A stretch of 64,000 nucleotides of DNA from Marinomonas shanghaiensis (GCF_003259175.1 NZ_QGOK01000007.1:62001-126000); one strand, 5' to 3'; positions 37,811 through 47,233 are shown, counted from the first letter of the stretch. A program made the numbers and translations. The notes: generated from the letters alone by a model not told the origin.

Positions 37811-37844
37811 AAACAGCCCTTTTTGTAACCAAAAAGGGCTGTTT
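37811..37844. terminator. Bidirectional terminator between the two-component and proline loci
   Basis: A 15-bp stem (37811-37825 with 37830-37844) and a 4-base loop, with an A run on the left that becomes a T run for the - strand. It serves both convergent operons. Confidence 0.92.
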
Positions 37845-37874
37845 ACTGCTTAGTGTATCTTTTCCTAACTGGAA

Positions 37875-38558
37875 TTAGTCGTTCATGCTGCCTAATTCAA
37901 GCAGTGTTGCGTTGCCGCCGATCGCGGTTGTGTTGTTGGATACGGTGCGTTCAGTAACAAAGCGCAGCACGTAATGCGGTTTGGCTATTACGCTTAGGTT
38001 TTGTGCATCCGTTTCTTCTATTAACTGGCAAATCAAACCACTTTTTGCCGCAAGGCGTTGGCTAAGTTGTTGTGCTTGCGCTGGGTCGCAAAGTGCTGCT
38101 ACGCCGGCAAGATGATCCGCTTCGATCAAAGAATCTTGCGCTGATTCAGCAATATTCTGCACGACGCCTTCTGCCACGAAGGGCGAGATCATATCCATGA
38201 TCTCCTGGCCTATTGGACCAACGGTAATGACAGGATTGCCTGCAATGAGCGCCGCAAATACTTGGCCGACTAAACCTACTCTGGCTTTGTCTCCTTCAAT
38301 AAAAGATAGGCAAAGAAACACGCCACGGCCTTGGTTAGATAGCTCGTTGCGCTCACCTGTTGGTCCAGGCATAACACGTGTTTCTGCAATCGATTGTTTG
38401 GCGTTATCGATCTGCCAAGCGGCCATTTTTCTTTGTTCATTGGTAAAAGAATAAAGCGCCTGCTGCAGTTTGTCTGCACGGCCTTTTACACCAAGCTTGT
38501 CCCATGCTTCGAATATTTTTTGAGCGACCTGAATTTGGATAGGTTGTACGATTGTCAT
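37875..38558 (-). CDS. Stand-alone PutA C-terminal domain protein (aldehyde-dehydrogenase-like)
   Basis: The 227-residue protein corresponds to the C-terminal domain that long PutA proteins carry after the P5C dehydrogenase domain. The end, VSNNTTAIGGNATLLELG, parallels the end of E. coli PutA, and GRGVFLCLSFIEGD with ALIAGNPVITVGPIGQ mirrors an ALDH Rossmann core. It lacks the catalytic cysteine loop. It has its own start with a strong GGGGAG site 14 bases after the putA stop, so it is not a frameshift fragment. In long PutA proteins this domain covers the substrate tunnel, so this protein probably docks on PutA; that is inference. Confidence 0.8.
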   Translation of the reverse strand: MTIVQPIQIQVAQKIFEAWDKLGVKGRADKLQQALYSFTNEQRKMAAWQIDNAKQSIAETRVMPGPTGERNELSNQGRGVFLCLSFIEGDKARVGLVGQVFAALIAGNPVITVGPIGQEIMDMISPFVAEGVVQNIAESAQDSLIEADHLAGVAALCDPAQAQQLSQRLAAKSGLICQLIEETDAQNLSVIAKPHYVLRFVTERTVSNNTTAIGGNATLLELGSMND

Positions 38559-38572
38559 AGTAATGTCTCCCC

Positions 38573-41500
38573 TTAAAGGTCTTGCTCAATAGCGAAGCGT
38601 TGAAGGTAATGTGGACCGCCAGCTTTTGGTCCTGTGCCAGATAAACCTTGTCCGCCGAAAGGCTGAACACCTACTACCGCACCGACTTGGTCGCGGTTGA
38701 TGTAAAGGTTACCCACGCGGGCGCGACTAGCAATACGCGCACAAGTGGTTTCGTTACGGCTGTGAACACCCATGGTCAAGCCAAAGCCTGAGTTATTAAT
38801 GGTGTCGATGATCTTATCCAGCTCGCGCGCTTTGTAGCGTATAACGTGAAGGATAGGGCCAAATTTCTCATCGGTTAGCTGATCGATGCTGCTGATCTCA
38901 AACGCAGTTGGGGCAACGAAAGTGCCTTTTTCTGCAAAATCAGGTAAAGCCGTTTGTGCGATCAACTTACCATTCGCTTTCATGTATTCAATATGATCGA
39001 GCAGCATCTTCTGTGCTTTTTTATCGATCACTGGACCCACATCAGTGCTGTGCAGATAAGGCAAGCCAACGGATTGTTCAGCCATAGCGCCTTTGATCAT
39101 TGGAATAACGCGATCTGCGATGTCGGTTTGTACGAACAAGACGCGCAAGGCAGAACAACGTTGACCCGCGGAGGCAAACGCTGAGCGCACGGCATCACGA
39201 ACCACTTGTTCTGGCAATGACGTTGAATCCACCAACATGGCGTTTTGACCACCCGTTTCCGCAATCACTGGTACTGGTGCAACGCCACGAGCCGCTAGAG
39301 TACGGTTGATCAATTGTGCTGTGCCAGTGGAGCCTGTGAAGGCAAGACCCGCAATGCGCTTATCGCTGGTCAATGGTGCGCCAACGGTGGCACCGTCACC
39401 TGGCAATAAGTGCAGCACGTCCGTTGGAACGCCTGCTTGGTGTAGCATTTCTACCGCACGAGAAGCAATCAAGCTGGTTTGTTCTGCAGGTTTTGCCACT
39501 ACGGTGTTACCCACGACAAGAGCCGCAACCACTTGACCGGTAAAGATGGCCAATGGGAAGTTCCATGGGCTGATGCAAGTGAACACGCCACGGCCGTTTA
39601 GCTTAGCGTGTTTTTCTTGACCTAAAAAATCTGTGTAGCGTGTTGGGTGGGCAAAATGGCTACGAGCCTGTTGCGCGTAGTAGCGACAAAAATCCACCGC
39701 TTCACGTACTTCGTCGATGCTGTCTTGAATGGTTTTACCCGCTTCACGGTGGCACAGAGCCATCAATTCCGCGTAGTTCTCTTCCATTAAGTCGGCCATT
39801 TTATCTAGGCAATCAGCACGCTCTGTCGCTGGACGCGCTGACCATGCTGGGAAAGCGGCTTCAGCAAGGTCAATTGCTTTGGTAACGGTTGCTGCGTCTG
39901 CCCAGTCGATTTGCCCTGCCGTCTGGCTGTGATCATAAGGGCTTGTAATCGAGTGAGTTTGACCGGTAGCTACTTTCTCGCCACCCACAATAGGGAAAGC
40001 ACGCCACTGGGTGTCTTGTCCCATGAAGGCATCGATTTTTGCTTTAAAAGGCGTCCACTCAGATTCGATTTCAATGTTTGGACCAAAAGAGTTTTTTCGG
40101 TCGTTAAACAAGGCTGATGGCAGCGCAATGTGCGAGTTCGCTAGAGATTTACGACTTTCTAGCGTGGTGACTGGGTGGTTGATTAATTCAGCAATCGGGT
40201 AATTAGCATCGATCAAACGGTGAACGAATGAGCTGTTGGCCCCGTTTTCTAGCAGACGACGTACCAAGTAAGGAAGCAAGTCTTTATGGCTACCCACTGG
40301 CGCGTAAATACGTACGCAGATGTCGCTGTCTTTGATCAAACGGTTGTAAAGCGCATCGCCCATACCGTGTAGACGTTGGAATTCAAATTCTTGTGTTGTC
40401 GCGCCTAATTGCTTGGCAAGGCAGCTAATCGTCGCGATAGTGTGCGCGTTATGGCTGGCAAACTGCGGGAAGATATTCGCGCGAGTGTGCTCGCTCAGTA
40501 GAAAATGAGCGCACGCCAAGTAGGACACGTCAGTGGATTCTTTACGAGTGTAGACTGGGTAGCCATTAATGCCGCGTTGTTGGCACATCTTGATTTCAGA
40601 ATCCCAGTAGGCGCCTTTTACAAGTCGCACAGGGATACGATCACCTTGTTCTTTGGATAGGGCCGCCAACCAAACCAAAACTGGTAGAGCGCGTTTTGAG
40701 TAAGCCTGAACCACAAGACCAAACAAGCCCCAGCCTTTGGTGCATTCATCGCGAAATAGTTTTTCAAACAAATGCAAAGATAACTCTAAGCGATCGGCTT
40801 CCTCGGCATCGATAGTGATGCCAACGTTGAGCGCACGAGCTTTTGTGATTAAGCCTTTTACGCTGGCAAAAAGCTCGGTCATAACACGCTCTTCACAACC
40901 GACTTGATAACGTGGATGCAGAGCGGAAAGCTTGATAGAAATGGTCGGGCGGTGTTTTTGGCTGTAGGTGTCCTTGCCAACGGATTCGACAGCTTGCTCA
41001 TAAGAACGTAGGTATTTGTCGGCATCTTCCGCGGTTAATGCGGCTTCGCCTAACATATCGAAAGAATAAGTGTACCCTTTGTCACGATAGCTCTTACCAC
41101 GAGACAAGGCTTCTGTGATACTGCGGCCTAGAACGAATTGATGTCCCATGATTTTCATGGCTTGGTTCATCGCTTTACGGATCACTGGCTCAGAGACACG
41201 GTTCACCATGCGATTAACTAAGTTGGCTGGTGTGCCATCTTTTTTCTCGCTCATGGTGACGATTTTACCCGTCAATAATAAACCCCAAGTGGACGCATTT
41301 ACGAAGAAAGAGTCAGAGTTTTTCGCGTGAGAAGCCCAGTCGGCGACGCTCAAGCGGTCTTTGATAAAAGCGTCTGCGGTTTCTTTGTCTGGCACGCGCA
41401 TTAAGGCTTCTGCTAAGCACATCAGCAAGATGCCTTCTTTGGTGTCTAGGCTGTATTCCAGTAGCAAGGCGTCAATCATCGACATGCTGTCGTCGTCTTT

Positions 41501-41695
41501 GCGTACTTCAGCAATGAGTGTGGCGGCCGCATCGGTTTGTATTGCCAACTCTTCTTCAGACGGTTTTGCCAAAGGCAGTAGTTCTTTTAACCACTTCTCT
41601 TCGTCCATATTGTAAAGAGGGGAAATGAGCTGCCACAATTCATTAAGTGGACGCTGAATGAAGTTAGGCTGTAACACCTCAATCGCTTTAAACAT
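38573..41695 (-). CDS. putA: Bifunctional proline dehydrogenase / L-glutamate gamma-semialdehyde dehydrogenase PutA
   Basis: The 1040-residue enzyme oxidises proline to glutamate in two steps. The proline dehydrogenase barrel includes KLSALHPRYQ, RLVKGAYWDSEIKMCQQRG, FQRLHGMGDALYNRL and the FAD-binding end RIYAPVGSHKDLLPYLVRRL. The P5C dehydrogenase part has ISPWNFPLAIFTGQV, AFTGSTGTAQ, AETGGQNAMLVDS and catalytic cysteine in ASAGQRCSALRVLF. The N-terminal ribbon-helix-helix repressor domain of E. coli PutA is absent, so it does not repress itself; the AraC gene upstream is the likely regulator. The C-terminal domain is encoded by the next gene. Confidence 0.96.
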   Translation of the reverse strand: MFKAIEVLQPNFIQRPLNELWQLISPLYNMDEEKWLKELLPLAKPSEEELAIQTDAAATLIAEVRKDDDSMSMIDALLLEYSLDTKEGILLMCLAEALMRVPDKETADAFIKDRLSVADWASHAKNSDSFFVNASTWGLLLTGKIVTMSEKKDGTPANLVNRMVNRVSEPVIRKAMNQAMKIMGHQFVLGRSITEALSRGKSYRDKGYTYSFDMLGEAALTAEDADKYLRSYEQAVESVGKDTYSQKHRPTISIKLSALHPRYQVGCEERVMTELFASVKGLITKARALNVGITIDAEEADRLELSLHLFEKLFRDECTKGWGLFGLVVQAYSKRALPVLVWLAALSKEQGDRIPVRLVKGAYWDSEIKMCQQRGINGYPVYTRKESTDVSYLACAHFLLSEHTRANIFPQFASHNAHTIATISCLAKQLGATTQEFEFQRLHGMGDALYNRLIKDSDICVRIYAPVGSHKDLLPYLVRRLLENGANSSFVHRLIDANYPIAELINHPVTTLESRKSLANSHIALPSALFNDRKNSFGPNIEIESEWTPFKAKIDAFMGQDTQWRAFPIVGGEKVATGQTHSITSPYDHSQTAGQIDWADAATVTKAIDLAEAAFPAWSARPATERADCLDKMADLMEENYAELMALCHREAGKTIQDSIDEVREAVDFCRYYAQQARSHFAHPTRYTDFLGQEKHAKLNGRGVFTCISPWNFPLAIFTGQVVAALVVGNTVVAKPAEQTSLIASRAVEMLHQAGVPTDVLHLLPGDGATVGAPLTSDKRIAGLAFTGSTGTAQLINRTLAARGVAPVPVIAETGGQNAMLVDSTSLPEQVVRDAVRSAFASAGQRCSALRVLFVQTDIADRVIPMIKGAMAEQSVGLPYLHSTDVGPVIDKKAQKMLLDHIEYMKANGKLIAQTALPDFAEKGTFVAPTAFEISSIDQLTDEKFGPILHVIRYKARELDKIIDTINNSGFGLTMGVHSRNETTCARIASRARVGNLYINRDQVGAVVGVQPFGGQGLSGTGPKAGGPHYLQRFAIEQDL

Positions 41696-42006
41696 GGTTG
41701 AATTCTCCCGCGTTAACCTAAAAAACCAAATGACTTTTTAGTAAGGCCGCATATTGTTATAGAGCATTAAGCGCATTTTTGACTACTTTTCGTTATGTTG
41801 AATCAAAAAAATGCATGTCTGGATAATGCTGACACTTTAGTGACATAAGTGAGTCATTGTCTTTCGAAAAGATCGTTTTTTTTTATAAGAAAGTCCGACT
41901 GAAGCAGAATAAATAGGACTTATATTCATTCTGGTTCAGGGCCGCTTAGGAAACGATAAAAGTGCCTATTAATGGGGCGTTTTAGGGTGTTTTAGAAAAG
42001 CAGAGA
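41696..42006 (-). other. putA upstream region (311 bases)
   Basis: No gene is seen. The region runs from the AraC stop to putA. It holds GTGACATAAGTGAGTCA and neighbouring TGAC/GTCA half-sites at about 41820-41860, which may be activator sites. A TATAAC element lies about 60 bases upstream of putA on the - strand, with no good -35 box, as expected for an activator-dependent promoter. Confidence 0.4.
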
Positions 42007-42780
42007 TTAACGATTGCCAAACTGCTTTTGGTATTTAAGCGGTGTAATACCGAGGGTTTGGGAGAAGACATTGGTCATGGCGCTTTGGCTGGAAAAACCA
42101 CACATTTCAGCCACTTGAATGGGGGGAAAACCTTCTGCGAGCAAACTTTGTGCGCGTTCTAAGCGTTTGCGCATTAGGTATTGATGCGGCGTCATGCCGG
42201 TACGGTCTTTAAAGCGTTCATGGAACTGACTGACACTCAAAAAACAGAAATTGGCTAATTGGTCGATGTGCACACGACGAGATAAATTCAGTTCAATAAA
42301 CTGATCGAGCTTATCAATATCCAAATGGTTACCGCGGGAGCGGATGTCTTTGTTGTTGATTTGATGGCGAATGGCACTGAGTAGGGTGTTGCCGCAGGCA
42401 CGCGCTAAGATCGTATCATTGGGATATTGTTGTAGTTCGCCAGATAGGGCAGAAGCCAATATTTGCAAACGGGGATTGAGTTGAAAATAGGCCGCTTGAT
42501 CAAACAAACGAGAAACGATTTCGTATTCTTCGTCGGTAATGCCTTTTTGCGGTGGAATTGGCAGATTGACCACCATGATGCGATTTTCGCCCAGACCTGC
42601 AAAGGCATGACTGTTCTCTGAAGGAAGAATGCAACCTTCACCAGTATGCAATTGCTTGCCTTTGCCTTCGATATCGAAATCGGTATTACCATCCAGTACG
42701 ACCACTAACTGATGATAATCGTGATCATGAGCATCCGCTTCGTTCGGCAGGCTGAAAACATCGGAATCAGACTGAGTCAA
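42007..42780 (-). CDS. AraC-family regulator, probable activator of putA (PruR-like)
   Basis: A 257-residue regulator with an N-terminal cupin-like domain (HDYHQLVVVLDGNTDFDIEG, LHTGEGCILPSENSHAFAG) and a C-terminal AraC domain with two helix-turn-helix motifs (VHIDQLANFCFLSVSQFHER, FPPIQVAEMCGFSSQSAMTN, ending GITPLKYQ). It lies upstream of putA on the same strand. Pseudomonas PruR is an AraC-type activator of putA, and the position here suggests the same role; this is inferred. Confidence 0.85.
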   Translation of the reverse strand: MTQSDSDVFSLPNEADAHDHDYHQLVVVLDGNTDFDIEGKGKQLHTGEGCILPSENSHAFAGLGENRIMVVNLPIPPQKGITDEEYEIVSRLFDQAAYFQLNPRLQILASALSGELQQYPNDTILARACGNTLLSAIRHQINNKDIRSRGNHLDIDKLDQFIELNLSRRVHIDQLANFCFLSVSQFHERFKDRTGMTPHQYLMRKRLERAQSLLAEGFPPIQVAEMCGFSSQSAMTNVFSQTLGITPLKYQKQFGNR

Positions 42781-42922
42781 AATGCACCTTGTTGAATAAG
42801 TTGAGACAAGAAGTATAGCGAGCTTATAGAGGCTTTAGTAGCGTATTTTTTTGGCGATATGGTATTTTACAGCGAGAACAGTGTCTTAATCCTTGCTAAG
42901 TAGCCAGCTTGAAGGCAAAAGT

Positions 42923-42971
42923 AAATACGGTGCTTTACTGGCAAAAAGCCTTGTAATGCACCGTATTTTTA
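42923..42971 (-). terminator. Terminator of the dctQM-quinone oxidoreductase operon
   Basis: AAATACGGTGC and GCACCGTATTT form an 11-bp stem, extended inside by TTAC/GTAA and GGC/GCC around AAAAA. It lies just after the oxidoreductase stop on the - strand; the T tail is modest. Confidence 0.7.
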
Positions 42972-42985
42972 TACAATGTTGAACG

Positions 42986-43945
42986 CTACATTATTTGAAT
43001 AACAAGGTTACCCAGCGCGCCGGGCTTTAAAACGTCTTCGTGCGCTTGAGCCAATTCGGTAAGCGGGTAGCGGTGACGAATCACGGGTTTGAGTACACCT
43101 TTTTCAAACAAGGGACGTAAGGCTTTCGCAATCAAGGCCAGTTCATGAGGCTTGGTATTGGCTAAGGCCACACCCACTACGGAAGCATCACGTGCCATTA
43201 AGTCGCGAGGATTAATCTCTACCGTGCCACGATTCCCCACGACCGCAACGCAGCCACCAAAGGCCAAGGCTTTTAAGTCTTGGTCTAAGTTGTGATTGGC
43301 AAGCATCTCGATAATGATATCAAACCCTTTATCTAATGACTGATAGGGCGCAAGGTGACCCGCTTCATTGTGCATAATGACGTTAGTCACGCCTTGCTCG
43401 CGCAATAAAGCCGCGCCAGCTGCCGTGCCAGAACTCGCCACGACTTCCATGCCTGCTGCAAGGGCTAGTTGCACGGTCGCAATGCCAACGGCGCCGGTGG
43501 CACCATGGATTAATACCTTATCGCCGGCTTTAGCGTTAGCGCGACCAAACAAGGCACGGTGAGCCGTGGTGTAAGGAATGCCCACACAAGCACCTTCTTC
43601 AAACGATAGGGCATCTGCTAAAGGGAAAGTGTGTGTTGCGGCACAAGCGGCAAATTCAGCAGAAGAACCGCTTAGATTACGACTGAAATAAACACGTTGA
43701 CCCATCTTGAAGCCAACGACATTCTCGCCTAATTCAACAATCGTACCAGCACCGTCAGAGCCTGGCGTATGCGGGAACTTAGCCGAATAATTGTTGGTGC
43801 CAGAGCGGATATAAGTGTCTACTGGGTTTACCCCAGCGGCACCGACCTGAACCAAAATTTGGTCCTCGTTGATACTAGGCTTTTGAGCCTCAACCAGCGT
43901 TAAATCGCTGGCTGGACCGTAGTCTTTCATTTGCATGGCTTTCAT
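42986..43945 (-). CDS. NAD(P)H:quinone oxidoreductase-like medium-chain dehydrogenase
   Basis: The 319-residue protein belongs to the zinc-free quinone oxidoreductase branch. The N-terminal catalytic fold includes AAGVNPVDTYIRSGTN and PGSDGAGTIVELGENVVGFK. The NADPH-binding motif is VLIHGATGAVGIATVQLALAAGM near residue 145, and no zinc-ligand cysteine cluster is seen. It lies 15 bases after dctM, with AGAGG as ribosome-binding site, and is probably co-transcribed with the TRAP permease genes. It may act on an imported or derived carbonyl compound. Confidence 0.9.
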   Translation of the reverse strand: MKAMQMKDYGPASDLTLVEAQKPSINEDQILVQVGAAGVNPVDTYIRSGTNNYSAKFPHTPGSDGAGTIVELGENVVGFKMGQRVYFSRNLSGSSAEFAACAATHTFPLADALSFEEGACVGIPYTTAHRALFGRANAKAGDKVLIHGATGAVGIATVQLALAAGMEVVASSGTAAGAALLREQGVTNVIMHNEAGHLAPYQSLDKGFDIIIEMLANHNLDQDLKALAFGGCVAVVGNRGTVEINPRDLMARDASVVGVALANTKPHELALIAKALRPLFEKGVLKPVIRHRYPLTELAQAHEDVLKPGALGNLVIQIM

Positions 43946-43960
43946 TTTATTTGCCTCTTA

Positions 43961-45349
43961 TTAGTCCGCATACACTTGTTCTGGCAGCCAAGTGGCTAGA
44001 TCTGGCCAAATCGATAGCATGATTAACACCAGAATTTGGATCAGAATAAAAGGGATGACCCCTTTATAAATGGCTTGAGTTTTCAGTTCTGGTGGCGCGA
44101 CACCACGTAAGTAAAACAGAGCAAACCCGAATGGTGGCGTGAGGAAAGAGGTCTGTAAATTAATGGCCATCATAATGCCCAGCCACACAGGGTCTAAGCC
44201 CATTGCGAGTAACACTGGTGCAACGATCGGCACAACCACAAAGGTGATTTCAATAAAGTCTAAGATGAAGCCAAGAAAGAACATCAGCAACATCACTACA
44301 ATCATCGCGCCAACCACACCACCTGGTAGTTGCGAGAAGAAGTCTTGAATCAACTCCTCACCACCGAAACCACGGAATACCAAAGAAAATAACGAGGCGC
44401 CTATTAAGATCATGAACACCATGCTCGTCACTTTTGTGGTCGAATAGACGGCGTCTTTTAAAGTTGGAACGCTGAGTTTTCCACTGCCCCAAGCCAACAA
44501 TGCGGCACCAAGAGCACCGACACCAGCGGCTTCTGTTGGTGTCGCAATACCGCTAAGAATCGACCCTAGAACAGCGAAAATCAACAACAACGGAGGCAGT
44601 AACCCTTTAAACAGTAAAACCACTAATGACTCAGTGGAACCATTGCGCAGCTCTTCTCTAGGAACAGCGGGCGCTTTATGGGGTTGTAACCAGGCTACCA
44701 TGATGACGTAAAGAATGTACAAACCAACCAATATCAAACCTGGAATAAGCGCACCGACAAACAGATCGCCGACCGAAATGGTTTTTGGTGAAAAAATCCC
44801 CATTTCCAACTGGGCTTTTTGGTAAGCGTTGGACATCACATCGCCCAATAATACCAAGGCGATAGAAGGAGGGATGATTTGTCCTAAGGTGCCTGTTGCA
44901 CAAATAGTACCGGCGGCCAATGCGGGGTCGTAACCACGGCGCATCATGGTCGGCAATGAAATCATTCCCATAGTAACCACGGTCGCACCAACAATGCCGG
45001 TACTGGCGGCTAACAGCATACCCACCAAAATAACCGAAATGCCTAAACCGCCACGCAAGCTACCAAACAGCATGGCCATGGAATCGAGCAGCTTTTCAGC
45101 CAGTTTGGATTTTTCGAGCAACACACCCATTAATACAAAAAGCGGCACAGCGATCAGTGTTTCATTGCCAATAATGCCGAACAAACGGTTGGGTAGCGCT
45201 TCCAAGAAAACGCTATCAAAAGTGCCGAACATAGAGCCAACAGCGGCAAAAATCAGCGCTGTGCCCCCCAAAGAAAACGCCACAGGGTAACCAAACAGCA
45301 AACAGACACAAACCCCAGCAAAGAGCCATAAAGGTATAAATTCAGCCAT
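43961..45349 (-). CDS. dctM: TRAP transporter large permease DctM
   Basis: The 462-residue membrane protein with about 12-14 transmembrane segments couples sodium or proton flow to solute uptake. Characteristic stretches are FALGG-type VAFSLGGTALIFAAVGSMFG, STGIVGATVVTMGMISLPTM, GTICATGTLGQIIPPSIALV and IATPTEAAGVGALGAALLAW. Its start overlaps the dctQ stop by one base (TAATG). A binding protein gene is missing here; the tandem TakP-like genes at 28-31 kb are candidates because this large DctM type often works with them. Confidence 0.93.
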   Translation of the reverse strand: MAEFIPLWLFAGVCVCLLFGYPVAFSLGGTALIFAAVGSMFGTFDSVFLEALPNRLFGIIGNETLIAVPLFVLMGVLLEKSKLAEKLLDSMAMLFGSLRGGLGISVILVGMLLAASTGIVGATVVTMGMISLPTMMRRGYDPALAAGTICATGTLGQIIPPSIALVLLGDVMSNAYQKAQLEMGIFSPKTISVGDLFVGALIPGLILVGLYILYVIMVAWLQPHKAPAVPREELRNGSTESLVVLLFKGLLPPLLLIFAVLGSILSGIATPTEAAGVGALGAALLAWGSGKLSVPTLKDAVYSTTKVTSMVFMILIGASLFSLVFRGFGGEELIQDFFSQLPGGVVGAMIVVMLLMFFLGFILDFIEITFVVVPIVAPVLLAMGLDPVWLGIMMAINLQTSFLTPPFGFALFYLRGVAPPELKTQAIYKGVIPFILIQILVLIMLSIWPDLATWLPEQVYAD

Positions 45350-45870
45350 TAGTTTTGTCCTTTTGTGTTACGAGCTGCAGTGACTACGCCAATATTTTTT
45401 AAGATGTCCGCTGTCCCCTGAAGAATCAGACTGACCATCATGATAGGAATTAAGGTTTTTAGCAGATACACAAAAGGCAAACCACCAGGTTCTGCGGATG
45501 TTTCCATTACTCGCCAAGAAGCACTGACGTAATCTAAGCTCAAATACGCCGTATAGAGAGTAACGGGTAATAAAAAGAACAGACCACCAATGATATTGAC
45601 CCACGCTTTTTTAGTGACAGAAAAGTCGCGGTAAAAAACATCGACACGCACGTGTTCGTCATCTTTAAAGGTATAAGCGGCGCCCAACATAAATACCATA
45701 GCATGTAAGTAAAGCACCGACTCTTGTAAGGCCGTGGAACCAAGGCCAAAACCATAGCGCAGAAGAACGATGAGGCACGTAAGCAGCATCATCGCTAATG
45801 TAAACCAAGCAACGCATCTCCCTGTGTAATGGGAAACCGCCTCGGCCAAACTGACCAATTTGTTGAACAT
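45349..45870 (-). CDS. dctQ: TRAP transporter small permease DctQ
   Basis: The 173-residue membrane protein has four transmembrane segments and the DctQ pattern AMVFMLGAAYTFKDDEHVRVDV. The end, SAEPGGLPFVYLLKTLIPIM, is typical of DctQ partners of 2-oxo-acid type systems. I start at the ATG at 45870, preceded by GTGGG, rather than the GTG at 45882 that lacks a ribosome-binding site. It is the first gene of dctQ-dctM-oxidoreductase. Confidence 0.9.
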   Translation of the reverse strand: MFNKLVSLAEAVSHYTGRCVAWFTLAMMLLTCLIVLLRYGFGLGSTALQESVLYLHAMVFMLGAAYTFKDDEHVRVDVFYRDFSVTKKAWVNIIGGLFFLLPVTLYTAYLSLDYVSASWRVMETSAEPGGLPFVYLLKTLIPIMMVSLILQGTADILKNIGVVTAARNTKGQN

Positions 45871-45907
45871 GAAAATACCCACAGTTTTTTAATCGTTATG
45901 CTCGAGC

Positions 45908-45968
45908 CAGATCCCTTAAAACTACTCTACAGATCATTCCACACGTTATCTGGTGTTTAAGGGATCTG
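45908..45968. repeat. 13-bp perfect inverted repeat upstream of dctQ
   Basis: CAGATCCCTTAAA (45908-45920) and TTTAAGGGATCTG (45956-45968) are perfect inverted copies around 35 bases. Outer bases CGAG pair again with a gap. There is no T run. It could be a regulator site for dctQ or the ends of a very short mobile element remnant. Confidence 0.55.
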
Positions 45969-46162
45969 ACCTCGTCTAGCCAGAAAATCCGGACGCTAAG
46001 TCTATTGGATAACGCCACGCTTGGGAATATTGTGCGTGGTGAAACGGCTGGTTGAACCGGTTAAACCCAGATTAGAGGATATTAATGTTTGATTTTCGTT
46101 TTATGTGTACGATTTTTGTTCCTTGTTAGGACTTGCTCAGATTTTTTTTGAAATATTTCACG

Positions 46163-46196
46163 CTTTAACATTTTTGTCACATATCTCTCCTATAGT
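46163..46196 (+). promoter_or_regulatory. Pho box and -10 element of pstS
   Basis: CTTTAACATTTTTGTCAC (46163-46180) fits two Pho half-sites of seven bases with a four-base gap; the second, TTGTCAC, differs from CTGTCAC at one position. A -10 box TATAGT (46191-46196) follows after 10 bases, the spacing of PhoB-activated promoters in which the Pho box replaces the -35. Phosphate starvation control of pstSCAB-phoU is inferred. Confidence 0.65.
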
Positions 46197-46264
46197 ACAA
46201 AACATCGAACGAGCTATGGGCAGTTGCTCATAAATTTTTGACTATAACCACTGAGGTTTATGTG

Positions 46265-47233
46265 ATGAAAAAACTAGTTGCGGGTTTAGCAATGACAGCA
46301 GCAGTAGGCGTTTCTGTTAACGCTTTTGCAGATGTTGATGCCAATTTGATTTCTTACAGCAAAGCAAGTGGCGTTTCTGGCAATATTTCAAGTATCGGTT
46401 CGGACACATTGGCTAACCTAATGACGTTGTGGGCAGAAGAATTTAAACGTCTATACCCAAATGTTAACATTCAAATTCAAGCGGCTGGTTCTTCTACTGC
46501 GCCACCAGCGTTGACAGAAGGCACCTCTAACTTCGGCCCTATGTCTCGCGCTATGAAAGACAAAGAAATCGCTGATTTCGAGAAAAAATATGGCTACAAG
46601 CCAACGGCTATTCCAGTGGCGATCGATGCACTAGCGGTTTTCGTTCACAAAGATAACCCAGTGAAAGGTTTGTCTCTTCCTGAAATCGATGCGATCTTCT
46701 CTTCCACACGTAAAGGTGGACACAGTGAAGACATCACGACTTGGGGTAAAGCGGGCCTAACTGGTGCTTGGGAAAACCGCGACATTCAATTGTTTGGTCG
46801 TAACTCAGTGTCTGGTACTTACGGTTACTTCAAAGAGAACGCACTTTATAAGGGTGACTTTAAAAACAACGTGAATGAGCAACCAGGTTCTGCGTCTGTT
46901 GTGCAGTCTGTCTCTACGTCTCTAAACAGTATTGGTTATTCTGGTATCGGTTATACCACGTCTTCTGTACGTGCTTTGCCTTTGTCGAAAAAAGAAGGTG
47001 ATGCTTACGTTGATGCCACACCAGAAAACGCAGCGACTGGTAAATACCCATTGTCTCGTTTCCTTTACGTCTATATTAATAAGGCGCCAAACAAACCACT
47101 AGAACCACTACAACGTGAGTTTGTGAAGATGGTGCTTTCTAAGACTGGTCAAGAGGTTGTCGTAAAAGACGGTTATGTGCCTCTACCAGCAAAAGTGGCT
47201 AATAAATACCTAACTGATTTGGGTATTAACTAA
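46265..47233 (+). CDS. pstS: Phosphate-binding periplasmic protein PstS
   Basis: A 322-residue binding protein with a signal peptide cleaved near NAFA-DVDA. It captures phosphate for the Pst ABC transporter. Seen: [40 protein letters not shown], the phosphate loop around [13 protein letters not shown], and [21 protein letters not shown] start at the ATG at 46265 with GAGG upstream; nine upstream codons are not needed. First gene of pstSCAB-phoU. Confidence 0.94.
   Translation: MKKLVAGLAMTAAVGVSVNAFADVDANLISYSKASGVSGNISSIGSDTLANLMTLWAEEFKRLYPNVNIQIQAAGSSTAPPALTEGTSNFGPMSRAMKDKEIADFEKKYGYKPTAIPVAIDALAVFVHKDNPVKGLSLPEIDAIFSSTRKGGHSEDITTWGKAGLTGAWENRDIQLFGRNSVSGTYGYFKENALYKGDFKNNVNEQPGSASVVQSVSTSLNSIGYSGIGYTTSSVRALPLSKKEGDAYVDATPENAATGKYPLSRFLYVYINKAPNKPLEPLQREFVKMVLSKTGQEVVVKDGYVPLPAKVANKYLTDLGIN

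Larger units (their letters stand above)
45871..46264. other. Divergent regulatory region between dctQ and pstS
   Basis: No gene is seen in these 394 bases. It contains a long inverted repeat (45908-45968), a second imperfect one (CCACGC at 46015-46020 with GCGTGG at 46034-46039), and the pstS Pho box and -10 element. It must hold promoters for both directions. Confidence 0.6.

Noticed and set aside
37875..41695. putA and the downstream 227-residue gene as one gene broken by a frameshift
   Set aside because: putA ends at a natural domain border and the second gene has its own strong ribosome-binding site and ATG after a 14-base gap.
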